From NAK19 sp034434515 (lineage in GTDB: Bacteria; Chloroflexota; Anaerolineae; Anaerolineales; UBA4823), in contig DAOTZA010000003.1 in NCBI GenBank assembly GCA_034434515.1, positions 1 to 24,406 on the forward strand: a stretch of DNA of 24,406 nt, written 5' to 3'. The position numbers and the translations under genes were made by a program. Shown here in pieces: positions 6,882 to 14,580 of this stretch; within the stretch, counting starts at the first letter, position 1, and each line of letters opens with the position of its first letter. Under the pieces are notes generated by a model. The model was not told the origin of the DNA. It did no database searches and saw only the letters and a program-made list of their open reading frames with translations.

Positions 6882-8972
6882 ATGGAAACAAAAACAATCC
6901 GAATGCTTGAAGCGATCACGGCTCAAATGGAAGAGCAAGGGATTAGCCGCGAAGATTTATTAGAGTACTATCGTCAGATGATTGAGATTCGTATTTTTGA
7001 AGATCAGATTGCTTCTCTATTAAGTAAAGGAGTATTACGCGGGGCATCGCACCTCTATGCCGGGCAGGAGGCTGTGGCAGTAGGGGCAATTGCCGCCCTG
7101 AGAGACGATGATTTGATTACCAGCACTCATCGCGGGCATGGGCATGCTCATGCCCATGGGGATAAATACGCTAAATCTCCCGAGGCAAAACAAGAGCACT
7201 ATAACAAAATGATGGCTGAGGTGCTTGGAAAAGCTACAGGCTATTGCAAAGGAAAAGGGGGATCAATGCATATTGCTGATGTGAGTCATGGTAACCTGGG
7301 TGCAACCGGAATTGTAGGCGGTAACATACCCGTAGCTGTCGGAGCAGCTTTAGCTCAAAAACTTATGGGTACCGATCGGGTAGTTTTATGTTTTTTTGGT
7401 GACGGGGCTTCAAATACCGGTAATTTTCACGAGGCACTAAATATGGCTAGCCTTTGGAACCTGCCGATTGTCTTTGTCGTCGAGAATAATTTGTATGCTA
7501 TGTCTGTTCCATGGAAAAAGGCAAGTAAATTGGAGCAGATTGCAGATCGAGCTGTTGCTTATGGAATACCAGGCGAGGTTGTAGATGGAATGGATGTTTT
7601 AGCCGTTCGGGGAGCAGCAGCAAAGGCCGTTGAGCGAGCAAGAAATGGTCTCGGGCCAACTTTGATCGAGGCAAAGACGTATCGATATTATGGCCACAGC
7701 CATTCTGATCCGCGAGCCTACCGAACAAAAGATGAGGAGAAAACTTGGAGAGAGCGTGATCCAATTCTAATCTTGCGTTCAAAAATGATAGAAACAGGCC
7801 TGCTGAAACCCGATGAAAATACAGCCATTGAAGAATATGCCCATAGCAAATTAATTACTGCTCTTCAGTTTAGCGAAAACTCTCCTGAGCCACGCCCGGA
7901 GGAAGTGGATACGGATGTATATGCTCCTCCGAAAACCACTCTACGAGATAAGGAATACGAAGCAATTCTGAGAGAAAAAGTTCGCACGGATCCATCCGTC
8001 AGACAAATTACCTATGCTGCTGCGATTCAAGAAGCTCTCCGTGAAGAAATGCTTCGCGATGAACGGGTATTTATCCTGGGCGAAGATGTGGGTTTGTATG
8101 GTGGTGCCTATGGAGCAACGCGTGGCTTGATAAACGAATTTGGAGAATGGCGAGTTATCGATACGCCAATTTCTGAAGCTACGATTGGAGGAGCGGCTGT
8201 CGGTGCTGCCATGGCTGGGATGCGTCCGGTAGCCGAGATTATGTATGTGGATTTCACCCCATTAGCGATGGATCAAATTGCCAACCAGGGGGCAAAAAAC
8301 CGGTATATGTTTGGTGGAAAAACCACTGTTCCGCTGGTGATCCGCACAGAAGGAGGAGCTGGACGAGCTATTGCTGCTCATCATTCTCAAAGTTTAGAAG
8401 CTCTTTGGACGCATTTTCCTGGCATTTATGTTGTCATGCCGGCGACTCCTTATGATGTCAAAGGCTTACTGAAAGCCGCCATTCGGGATGATAATCCGAT
8501 TATGTTCATTGAACATAAAATGCTTTACAAGGAAAAAGGTCCTGTTCCTGAAGAAGACTATATTATTCCGTTAGGCGTTGCAGATATTAAACGCAAGGGA
8601 CAGCATGTTACCTTGGTCACATATTCTCGGATGGTTTTGAAATCCCTTGAAGCGGCAAAGATTTTATCCCAAGAGGGCATTGATGTAGAAGTTATCGACT
8701 TACGATGTTTGAAACCATTAGATATTGAGACGGTTGTTCAATCTGTCAAAAAGACGGGTAGATTTGTTGGCGTTACAGAAGCTTACGAAAACACAAGTTT
8801 TCTTAACGAGGTGATGGCTCAAGTCAACGAGCTGGCATTTGATTATTTGGATGCTCCGATGATCCGAGTTGCAGCGCGTAACGTTCCAATCCCTCGGGCG
8901 GAAATTCTTGAAGATCAAGCAATCCCAAATGTCGAACGCATTTGTCAGGCTTGTAGAAAGGTACTGGAATAA
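6882..8972 (+). CDS. Thiamine-diphosphate dehydrogenase E1, alpha and beta subunits fused
   Basis: A 696-residue fusion of the two E1 subunits of a 2-oxo-acid or acetoin dehydrogenase-type complex. The alpha half (about 20-345) has the ThDP/Mg motif FFGDGASNTGN...ENN (171-203), THRGHGH and YYGHSHSDPRAYR. The beta half (about 375-696) has ILGEDVGLYGGAYGATRGL, DTPISEATIGGAAVG and YVDFTPLAMDQIANQGAK, then the transketolase C-terminal domain. It would decarboxylate or cleave its substrate and pass the acyl group to lipoyl-E2, whose gene overlaps it by one base (TAATG). After THRGHGH a His- and Lys-rich stretch (88-109) seems about 11 residues longer than in ordinary AcoA/PdhA proteins, by memory. 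No E3 gene is in the window. The substrate could be acetoin-like, a branched oxo-acid or a sugar-derived diketone. Confidence 0.9.
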   Translation: METKTIRMLEAITAQMEEQGISREDLLEYYRQMIEIRIFEDQIASLLSKGVLRGASHLYAGQEAVAVGAIAALRDDDLITSTHRGHGHAHAHGDKYAKSPEAKQEHYNKMMAEVLGKATGYCKGKGGSMHIADVSHGNLGATGIVGGNIPVAVGAALAQKLMGTDRVVLCFFGDGASNTGNFHEALNMASLWNLPIVFVVENNLYAMSVPWKKASKLEQIADRAVAYGIPGEVVDGMDVLAVRGAAAKAVERARNGLGPTLIEAKTYRYYGHSHSDPRAYRTKDEEKTWRERDPILILRSKMIETGLLKPDENTAIEEYAHSKLITALQFSENSPEPRPEEVDTDVYAPPKTTLRDKEYEAILREKVRTDPSVRQITYAAAIQEALREEMLRDERVFILGEDVGLYGGAYGATRGLINEFGEWRVIDTPISEATIGGAAVGAAMAGMRPVAEIMYVDFTPLAMDQIANQGAKNRYMFGGKTTVPLVIRTEGGAGRAIAAHHSQSLEALWTHFPGIYVVMPATPYDVKGLLKAAIRDDNPIMFIEHKMLYKEKGPVPEEDYIIPLGVADIKRKGQHVTLVTYSRMVLKSLEAAKILSQEGIDVEVIDLRCLKPLDIETVVQSVKKTGRFVGVTEAYENTSFLNEVMAQVNELAFDYLDAPMIRVAARNVPIPRAEILEDQAIPNVERICQACRKVLE

Positions 8973-10321
8973 TGGCAGAGGAGGTCTTTATACCGAAATT
9001 TGGGCAGACGGTGGAAGAAGTAACCATTGTTGAATGGCTCGTGGATGATGGGGCGATGGTCCAAACGGGAGAGGAACTTTTACGAGTCGAAACCGACAAG
9101 GCAATTTTCACTGTTGAAGCAACGTCTTCTGGTATTGTTCGCCGCAGTCCATATAAAGAAGGGGATATAGTCCCCATCCTAACCGTAGTTGCGATCATTG
9201 GAAAGGAAGGGGAACAGGTTTCTTTCAATATGCGAGGCTTCGAACCTTCAATAGATTCGCTCAAGAAACTTTCAAGCCCAGAAGCCGTTGAAGTGATAAC
9301 CTCATCTGAAGAGACCAAAGGCAAGATCTTTGCTTCTCCCCGAGCACGCCGAACAGCCCATGAGAAGAACATTTCTTTAGAAAACGTTATTCCTACTGGC
9401 GCAGGTGGAAGACGAATTATCGAGAAGGATGTGTTGAATGCTGCAGCCAGGAAGCCCAAACTGACTCCTTTGGCTCAGAAGATTGCTCAAGAAGCCGGCA
9501 TCAATGTGGACTCTCTGGAGAGCAACAAGGGAAGAATTAAAAAAGAAGATATTCTTGAGGTCCTTGAAAAGTCACAAAAGACAACAAATCTCGAAGACCT
9601 CGAAGAGCTTTTGGTTGAAAGAATACCGGTCAAGGGAATCCGGGCAGTTATTGCCGAACACATGCGCACGAGTGTGCTTACAACAGCGCGAGTGACTCTG
9701 ACAATGGAAGTCGACGCGAGCGAGCTGGTATCTCTCCGCTCTAGAATAAAAGAACGCTATGCGGATCTATGGGGTTTTTCACCGGGTTATCTCGAAATAA
9801 TCAGCAAGATAGTCATAACCGCATTGCTTAAGTATCCCTATATGAATGCACGCTTTAATCAGGATCTTATCGAGATGTATCGCACTGTCAATTTAGGAAT
9901 TGCCGTAGATACAGAACGAGGCTTAATGGTGCCAGTGATTCGAGGTGCGGAAAAGTTATCACTAAGAAAATTTTCAGAAAGAATGCGAGAATTAGCCAAT
10001 GCTGCCCGTCAAGGTAGTATTTCTCCCGATGATTTACAAGGCGGTACATTTACGATAACCAATTTGGGAAATTATGATATTGACGTTTTCACACCGATAA
10101 TCAACTACCCTGAAATCGCCATTCTGGGAATTGGTCGAATTATAGATAGAGTTGTGCCATATCACAACGAGATTGCCATCCGGCCAATGGTGATTTTATC
10201 TCTGGTTTTTGATCATCGCATGGTGGATGGGGCCCCAGCAGCAAGATTTTTACAAGAAATCAAACGTCTTATCGAAGATCCAATGCTTTGGATGATTGAA
10301 AGTCTTGGTGAAGAGGGTTAA
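8972..10321 (+). CDS. Lipoyl-dependent acyltransferase E2 of the 2-oxo-acid/acetoin dehydrogenase type
   Basis: A 449-residue E2. The N-terminal biotinyl/lipoyl domain (1-80) contains VETDKAIFTVEA with the lipoylated lysine K43. Two peripheral-subunit-binding motifs follow: 120-156 (ASPRARRTAHEKNISL...GAGGRRIIEKDV) and 163-199 (LTPLAQKIAQEAGINV...GRIKKEDILEVL). The catalytic acyltransferase domain (about 215-449) ends with FDHRMVDGAPAARF, giving the catalytic His and Asp of the HxxxDG motif (H415, D419). It accepts the acyl group from E1 and transfers it to CoA. One base overlaps the E1 gene, so the two are translationally coupled. Its stop codon lies only 6 nt from the stop of the convergent gene at 10328. 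Confidence 0.92.
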   Translation: MAEEVFIPKFGQTVEEVTIVEWLVDDGAMVQTGEELLRVETDKAIFTVEATSSGIVRRSPYKEGDIVPILTVVAIIGKEGEQVSFNMRGFEPSIDSLKKLSSPEAVEVITSSEETKGKIFASPRARRTAHEKNISLENVIPTGAGGRRIIEKDVLNAAARKPKLTPLAQKIAQEAGINVDSLESNKGRIKKEDILEVLEKSQKTTNLEDLEELLVERIPVKGIRAVIAEHMRTSVLTTARVTLTMEVDASELVSLRSRIKERYADLWGFSPGYLEIISKIVITALLKYPYMNARFNQDLIEMYRTVNLGIAVDTERGLMVPVIRGAEKLSLRKFSERMRELANAARQGSISPDDLQGGTFTITNLGNYDIDVFTPIINYPEIAILGIGRIIDRVVPYHNEIAIRPMVILSLVFDHRMVDGAPAARFLQEIKRLIEDPMLWMIESLGEEG

Positions 10322-10327
10322 GCAGTT

Positions 10328-10939
10328 TTATCCGGGGATTTTTGGTTGTTTAAGATGGGCGATAATTCCTCCAGGATGCCCCTGGAGGAAATCCTGAGCA
10401 GTTATTCCCTTGCATTGCCATACGGCAAAGACCAAGGCATCACACATTGCTGCACTGACGAGAGAGCTACCGACACCCATTAAACCATTATATGGGTCAA
10501 TATCATCGGGAGATTGGACTCTTAACACAACAGTACTCAGCTTGCCTAATGTGGAGTCGGGACGAGCGGTTATGGCAATGATTGGGACATGACGTTCATA
10601 GACGATTTTTGCTAATAGAGTTGTTTCGCTCGTTTCTCCTGATTTTGAAAGAAGGACAAGGATATCCTCATTGCGTACGGCGCCTGAGCTGCCATGTAAG
10701 CTGTCTCCAGAATGAAGAAATAAGGCCGGACACCCCACATTACATAGGAGATGAGCGAGGCGACGCGCAATCATTCCGGTCGTTCCAACTCCTGAGGTGA
10801 TCACATGTCCTCGGCAATTGACCAGATAGTTTACGGCTTGGAGGAAAGTCTCGTCCAACATAGTTGCTAAAGAGAGAATCGCCGCGCTTTCCTTTTCAAG
10901 GAGTTGTCGACCAATCGATAAGATTTCTTGCTCACTCAT
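10328..10939 (-). CDS. SIS-domain sugar-phosphate isomerase, KpsF/GutQ-like, second copy
   Basis: A 203-residue single-SIS protein. It shows TSGVGTTGMIARRLAH (48-63), LLSKSGETSETTLLAK (96-111; the classical SGET phosphosugar loop) and a terminal GHPGGIIAHL (187-196), the same HPGG motif as the gene at 6232-6855. CBS domains are again missing. It is the last gene of the long - strand run; its ATG overlaps the M20 stop (ATGAGTGA, 8 nt), indicating coupled translation. It probably isomerises a phosphorylated sugar, polyol or amino-sugar. Because the other copy lacks the exact SGET loop and lies in the opposing operon, the two may act on different intermediates. Confidence 0.82.
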   Translation of the reverse strand: MSEQEILSIGRQLLEKESAAILSLATMLDETFLQAVNYLVNCRGHVITSGVGTTGMIARRLAHLLCNVGCPALFLHSGDSLHGSSGAVRNEDILVLLSKSGETSETTLLAKIVYERHVPIIAITARPDSTLGKLSTVVLRVQSPDDIDPYNGLMGVGSSLVSAAMCDALVFAVWQCKGITAQDFLQGHPGGIIAHLKQPKIPG

Positions 10940-12209
10940 TGTCTGCTACCTGGCGCCATTCCAGCATAAAGTTGCCGATTACTTGCAGAACTTCCATAAC
11001 CGAATCGAGGTCAACAAATTCATCGGTACTATGAATTGCTCCACCCGAAGGGCCAAATAGGACACTGGCGCTCTGGGCATATAAGACTGGCAGGCGTAAA
11101 TCAGAGCCACCTCCGCCCACAACCTGAGGTGCAGCCCCCAGGGTTTTTGTGATTACCTTTTCAAGGGTTTTGACAAAATGATGGTTTGGATCGGTGAAGC
11201 CTGCCTCATATCGAAGTCCAAACCACTCCACTTGAGGTGGGTGATTTTGCAGCCATGGATCTTGTCGAGCAACCTCATTGATATAGGTAGAAAATTGATC
11301 ACAGATTTGATCAATGTCTTCCCCGGGCAGACATTCTATGCTGCCTTCCAGAATGCATTTTGCCGGAAGGGTAGATGGCCAATTCCCGGCTTGGATTTTA
11401 CAAATAGCAGCCGGTATTTTTGTAGGATCGTGTTCATATAAAGGTGAATTCGCTTGGGATGCACGCCATAAAGCATAGTGTTGCACTGCATTGATTAGGA
11501 GAGTAGCTTTTTCGATCGCGTTGGGTAGCAAATATTGATATTCAATTCCGCCCTCTACACCAGGTACAGTGATCCGAAAAAAATGTGCTCCACGGGATGA
11601 GACGACAAGATAGTTCGGGCTTGTGGGTTCTAAAAAGATCGTGGCATCGCTTCGGTAGCCACGGGTGATACAAGCCAATGTGCCGTTGCCGCCGTTTTCT
11701 TCATCTACCACAAATTGAAGCTGTAAATCCCCTTTGAGTTGGATCTGTAATTCTTTCAAGACCTTAGCTATGATCATCATAGTAGCCAATCCGGCCTTCA
11801 TATCTACTGAACCACGGCCATAGACGCGGTTGTCTTCAACCCTGCCACTAAATGGATCGTCATGTTTCCACTTGGCGTTTGGATCAGATGGCACCACGTC
11901 CATGTGCCCATTTAGCGTGAGCGAAGGTCCTCCTCCCAGACCCTTGAGGATGACGACCATGTTTTTTCTATTAACGTATTCGTAATCCACAGGAACAAAG
12001 GCCGGGTGCTGGCGTAACTCGTTCAGGTTTGGCTCCCAGATATCAATTTGTACATCATAATTCTCTAGAAATGATTCGATATAAGCTTGAACCTGGCTCT
12101 CGTCATTGACCGATGGGATTCTGACCAGGTCAGAAATTAGCCGGGTGATTTGCGCTCTCTGCTCAAGCAGTTTGGATTGCAAGGAGTGTGATAAGACAGG
12201 TGCTGTCAT
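10932..12209 (-). CDS. M20-family metallo-deacylase/peptidase (ArgE/DapE-like)
   Basis: A 425-residue dinuclear-zinc amidohydrolase of the ArgE/DapE/ACY1 group. Metal and catalytic residues are visible in order: GHMDVVP (H102, with D104), RGSVDMKAG (D136), VVDEENGGNGT (E170 general base, E171 metal), FLEPT (E194) and AIHSTDEFV (H393). Family members remove acyl or aminoacyl groups from amines. In this cluster it could deacylate an N-acyl amino-sugar or aminocyclitol, or an N-acyl amino acid; this is inference. The lid domain lacks the usual AHAG-type stretch and has GVEGGIEYQYLLPNAIEKA instead. It starts 7 nt after the upstream double-SIS gene and overlaps the downstream SIS gene by 8 nt. There is no clear Shine-Dalgarno before the ATG. 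Confidence 0.88.
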   Translation of the reverse strand: MTAPVLSHSLQSKLLEQRAQITRLISDLVRIPSVNDESQVQAYIESFLENYDVQIDIWEPNLNELRQHPAFVPVDYEYVNRKNMVVILKGLGGGPSLTLNGHMDVVPSDPNAKWKHDDPFSGRVEDNRVYGRGSVDMKAGLATMMIIAKVLKELQIQLKGDLQLQFVVDEENGGNGTLACITRGYRSDATIFLEPTSPNYLVVSSRGAHFFRITVPGVEGGIEYQYLLPNAIEKATLLINAVQHYALWRASQANSPLYEHDPTKIPAAICKIQAGNWPSTLPAKCILEGSIECLPGEDIDQICDQFSTYINEVARQDPWLQNHPPQVEWFGLRYEAGFTDPNHHFVKTLEKVITKTLGAAPQVVGGGGSDLRLPVLYAQSASVLFGPSGGAIHSTDEFVDLDSVMEVLQVIGNFMLEWRQVADNE

Positions 12210-12216
12210 CTGATGA

Positions 12217-13257
12217 CTAAATTGTGCGAGTCACTTTTTTAAGGCTTCGCGGCCTGTCTGGATCATTCCCGCGCGCAATGGTTAGGCAAAGCGCAAGCAG
12301 TTGTCCTGGAACCACTGCGATAATCGGCGATATCCATTCAGGCAACTCAGTCGGTAGAGGCACAAATCTGGGGTAATGGCTCGAGAAATCCAGATGATTG
12401 CTGACGATAATCGTATCAGCGCCTAGTTGTTGAACTTCCTGGATTAAGAGCTTCATTGTCTCAAAAGTTTTTCCTTGGGGGGCAATGGCTATGAGTGGAA
12501 ATCCCTCTTCGACTAAAGCAATTGGCCCATGCTTGAAATCGGCTGCAGAGTAGGGATCGGCGCTAATATAGGCAAGTTCTTTAATTTTGAGCGCAATTTC
12601 ATGGGTGGTGCAATGCGTATAGCCTCTTCCAACAATCAGCAAACGGTTGTGCTCCTTAATTTGTTCGGCAATTTCTCTGACTCGTTCGTGCGCTTGAAGA
12701 ACTTGATGGACGTATTGCGGAATTGGAGACAAATCTCTGAGCATTTGAGGTTCATTGAGCCACATTGCAACCAGCGAGGCAATTGCCAGTAATTGTGCTG
12801 TATGAGTCTTGCTGGCCGCAACTGCTTTTTCTTCGCCGCAGTCTAAGGGCAATATCAAGTCAGCAAAGCGGACTAGCGGCGAGTCTATACGATTTACAAT
12901 AGCCAGGGTAGGTGTCTGTTGTCTTTTGGCTTCTTCCATGACAGCCAGGACATCTGGCGATTCACCGGATTGGGAAATCCCAATGACCAACCCTTGACGC
13001 ATTTGGGGTGGTTGGTTATAGAGTGTGTAAAGCGATGGAATGGCAAGCCCAACCGGGATTCTCAAAAAAGCGCTGAGAAGGTATTTCGCGTAAATTGCTG
13101 CGTTATCAGATGTTCCCCGTGCGGCAACAAGGACAAATTTGGGTTGACATTCCCGCAGAAAGGTTGTAATCGCCTTGACGTCGTTGATTCTTTGATCAAG
13201 GAATCTGGAAAGCACACTAGGCTGTTCGTATATTTCTTTTTCAAATTGACTGACCAT
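12217..13257 (-). CDS. Double-SIS protein of the GlmS/AgaS/FrlB type (amino-sugar deaminase or isomerase)
   Basis: A 346-residue protein with two tandem SIS domains, like the isomerase half of glucosamine-6-phosphate synthase without the glutaminase half. SIS1 (about 30-170) has VAARGTSDNAAIYAKY (44-59) and GISQSGESPDVLAVM (93-107). SIS2 (about 205-340) has IVGRGYTH, IALKIKELAYI and AADFKHGPIALV, which align with GlmS LKLKE-SYI and LKHGP catalytic segments. Stand-alone relatives are amino-sugar phosphate deaminases or isomerases (AgaS, GlmD/NagB-II) and fructosamine deglycases (FrlB). This is the clearest sign that the pathway handles an amino-sugar phosphate or related amine. It lies between a class III aminotransferase (27-nt gap) and the M20 deacylase. 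AAGGGTG precedes the ATG. Confidence 0.85.
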   Translation of the reverse strand: MVSQFEKEIYEQPSVLSRFLDQRINDVKAITTFLRECQPKFVLVAARGTSDNAAIYAKYLLSAFLRIPVGLAIPSLYTLYNQPPQMRQGLVIGISQSGESPDVLAVMEEAKRQQTPTLAIVNRIDSPLVRFADLILPLDCGEEKAVAASKTHTAQLLAIASLVAMWLNEPQMLRDLSPIPQYVHQVLQAHERVREIAEQIKEHNRLLIVGRGYTHCTTHEIALKIKELAYISADPYSAADFKHGPIALVEEGFPLIAIAPQGKTFETMKLLIQEVQQLGADTIIVSNHLDFSSHYPRFVPLPTELPEWISPIIAVVPGQLLALCLTIARGNDPDRPRSLKKVTRTI

Positions 13258-13284
13258 TGTTTCACCCTTGATTCGATGAAATTT

Positions 13285-14580
13285 TTAATGAATAGTTTTC
13301 AGGATTTCTTCAAAAACTCCTAAGACTTTTTCCGCTTCCGATTGCGTAATCACCAGCGGAGGTTTGATTTTGATAATATTTCCCAGCCCCATGTATCTTG
13401 ATTCGCCAAAGATGACTCCCCGTTTTAATCCTTCAGCAACGAACCTTTCGGTTTCTTCCCGAGCAGGCTGTTTGGTTTTGCGGTCTTTTACGAGTTCTAC
13501 CCCAATCATTAACCCGATTGCGCGCACATCCCCGATCATTTCATAGGTTTGCTGCAGTTCTCTCAATCGTTCGGCGATGAAACTGCCGACTTTGCGCACG
13601 TTCTCAAATAGATTTTCCTCCTCGATCACTTGAATCGTTGCCAGGGCAGCAGTCATTGAAACCGGGAAATGGGCAAAGGTATATGAATGATCGCCGGGCA
13701 TAAAACCCTTAAGGTTTTGATCATAGATGACGCCAAACAAAGGAAACCCCCCTCCAACGCCTTTGCCAAAAACGAGAATATCTGGTGTTACCTGATAATA
13801 ATCGGCTGCAAACCAGCTTCCCAGGCGGCCAAAGCCAGTTTGGATTTCATCAAAAATGAGGAGCATGTTCATTTCATCGCATAGATTGCGGATAGCTTTA
13901 AAATACTCCGACGGGAAACAGATCATCCCGCCATTGCCCTGAAACGGCTCCATCATCAAAGCCAGCGGGGGTTCAGGCGCTCCGCGTAGAATAATATCCC
14001 TAGCGAGCTCTACACAGGCAAGCTGGCAAGAAGGATACTCAAGGTTAAGCGGGCAGCGGTAACAATAGGCTTGAGGAATACGGATGATTGGGGGACAAAA
14101 AGCGGTAAAACGATTGTTGGGATGAGGCCAGCTAAAATTAATCATCGCCAAAGAACGTCCATGGTAGGCGTCCATCAAAGTAACAAAGGTGTTACCGTCA
14201 CGATTACGCAAAGCCAGTTTTACAGCCCCTTCGTTTGCATCCGAACCAGAGAGAGCATAGGTTACTTTCTTGAGATTTCCTGGCGCCAATTCAGCGAGCT
14301 TTTTCGACAGCAGTAATTTTGGGATCGTTCCAAAACTTGTCCGAATATGAGTGAATTTTTTGATCTGTTCGGTAACAGCAGAAATCACCTTTGGATGGGA
14401 ATACCCGACACTTAAGCTCCAGGCCTGAGAGGTGCAATCGATATACGCCTTCCCATCAAGATCATATAGAGTCGAACCTTCGCCATGAGAAACAACGATG
14501 GGAATTGCCGATCCAACTCCGCCGCCACCCAAGGCTTTCCAGCCAGCTTCTAAATCCTGTTTAGATATATGCTCAAACAT
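13285..14580 (-). CDS. Class III PLP aminotransferase (omega-aminotransferase-like)
   Basis: A 431-residue fold-type I aminotransferase of the GABA/acetylornithine group. Visible are SGSDANEGAVKLA (111-123), DAYHGRS (Y139-H140 stacking on PLP), FDEIQTGFGR (D244) and VFGKGVGGGFPL with K273 as the PLP lysine. It probably moves an amino group between an omega-amine or amino-polyol and a 2-oxo acid. A cysteine cluster, C173-C176-C185-C189 (AYCYRCPLNLEYPSCQLACV), is conspicuous. The frame extends 35 codons upstream, but AGGAGA just before the ATG at 14580 and an 8-nt overlap with the kinase stop favour this start. It is cotranscribed with FGGY kinase copy 2. Class III enzymes include ones acting on aminoglycoside-type substrates, but the substrate is not determined. 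Confidence 0.88.
   Translation of the reverse strand: MFEHISKQDLEAGWKALGGGGVGSAIPIVVSHGEGSTLYDLDGKAYIDCTSQAWSLSVGYSHPKVISAVTEQIKKFTHIRTSFGTIPKLLLSKKLAELAPGNLKKVTYALSGSDANEGAVKLALRNRDGNTFVTLMDAYHGRSLAMINFSWPHPNNRFTAFCPPIIRIPQAYCYRCPLNLEYPSCQLACVELARDIILRGAPEPPLALMMEPFQGNGGMICFPSEYFKAIRNLCDEMNMLLIFDEIQTGFGRLGSWFAADYYQVTPDILVFGKGVGGGFPLFGVIYDQNLKGFMPGDHSYTFAHFPVSMTAALATIQVIEEENLFENVRKVGSFIAERLRELQQTYEMIGDVRAIGLMIGVELVKDRKTKQPAREETERFVAEGLKRGVIFGESRYMGLGNIIKIKPPLVITQSEAEKVLGVFEEILKTIH

Noticed and set aside
6545..6938. Three overlapping 66-115-codon frames on the - strand
   Set aside because: They shadow the SIS gene and the E1 start; none has a ribosome site or family motif.
8824..9459. 211-codon open frame on the - strand
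   Set aside because: It lies fully antisense to the E1 3' end and the E2 5' region, which have clear domain motifs; the translation shows no family features and there is no ribosome site.
12919..13323. 134-codon open frame on the + strand
   Set aside because: It is antisense to the double-SIS gene, is biased in composition and has no recognisable motif.
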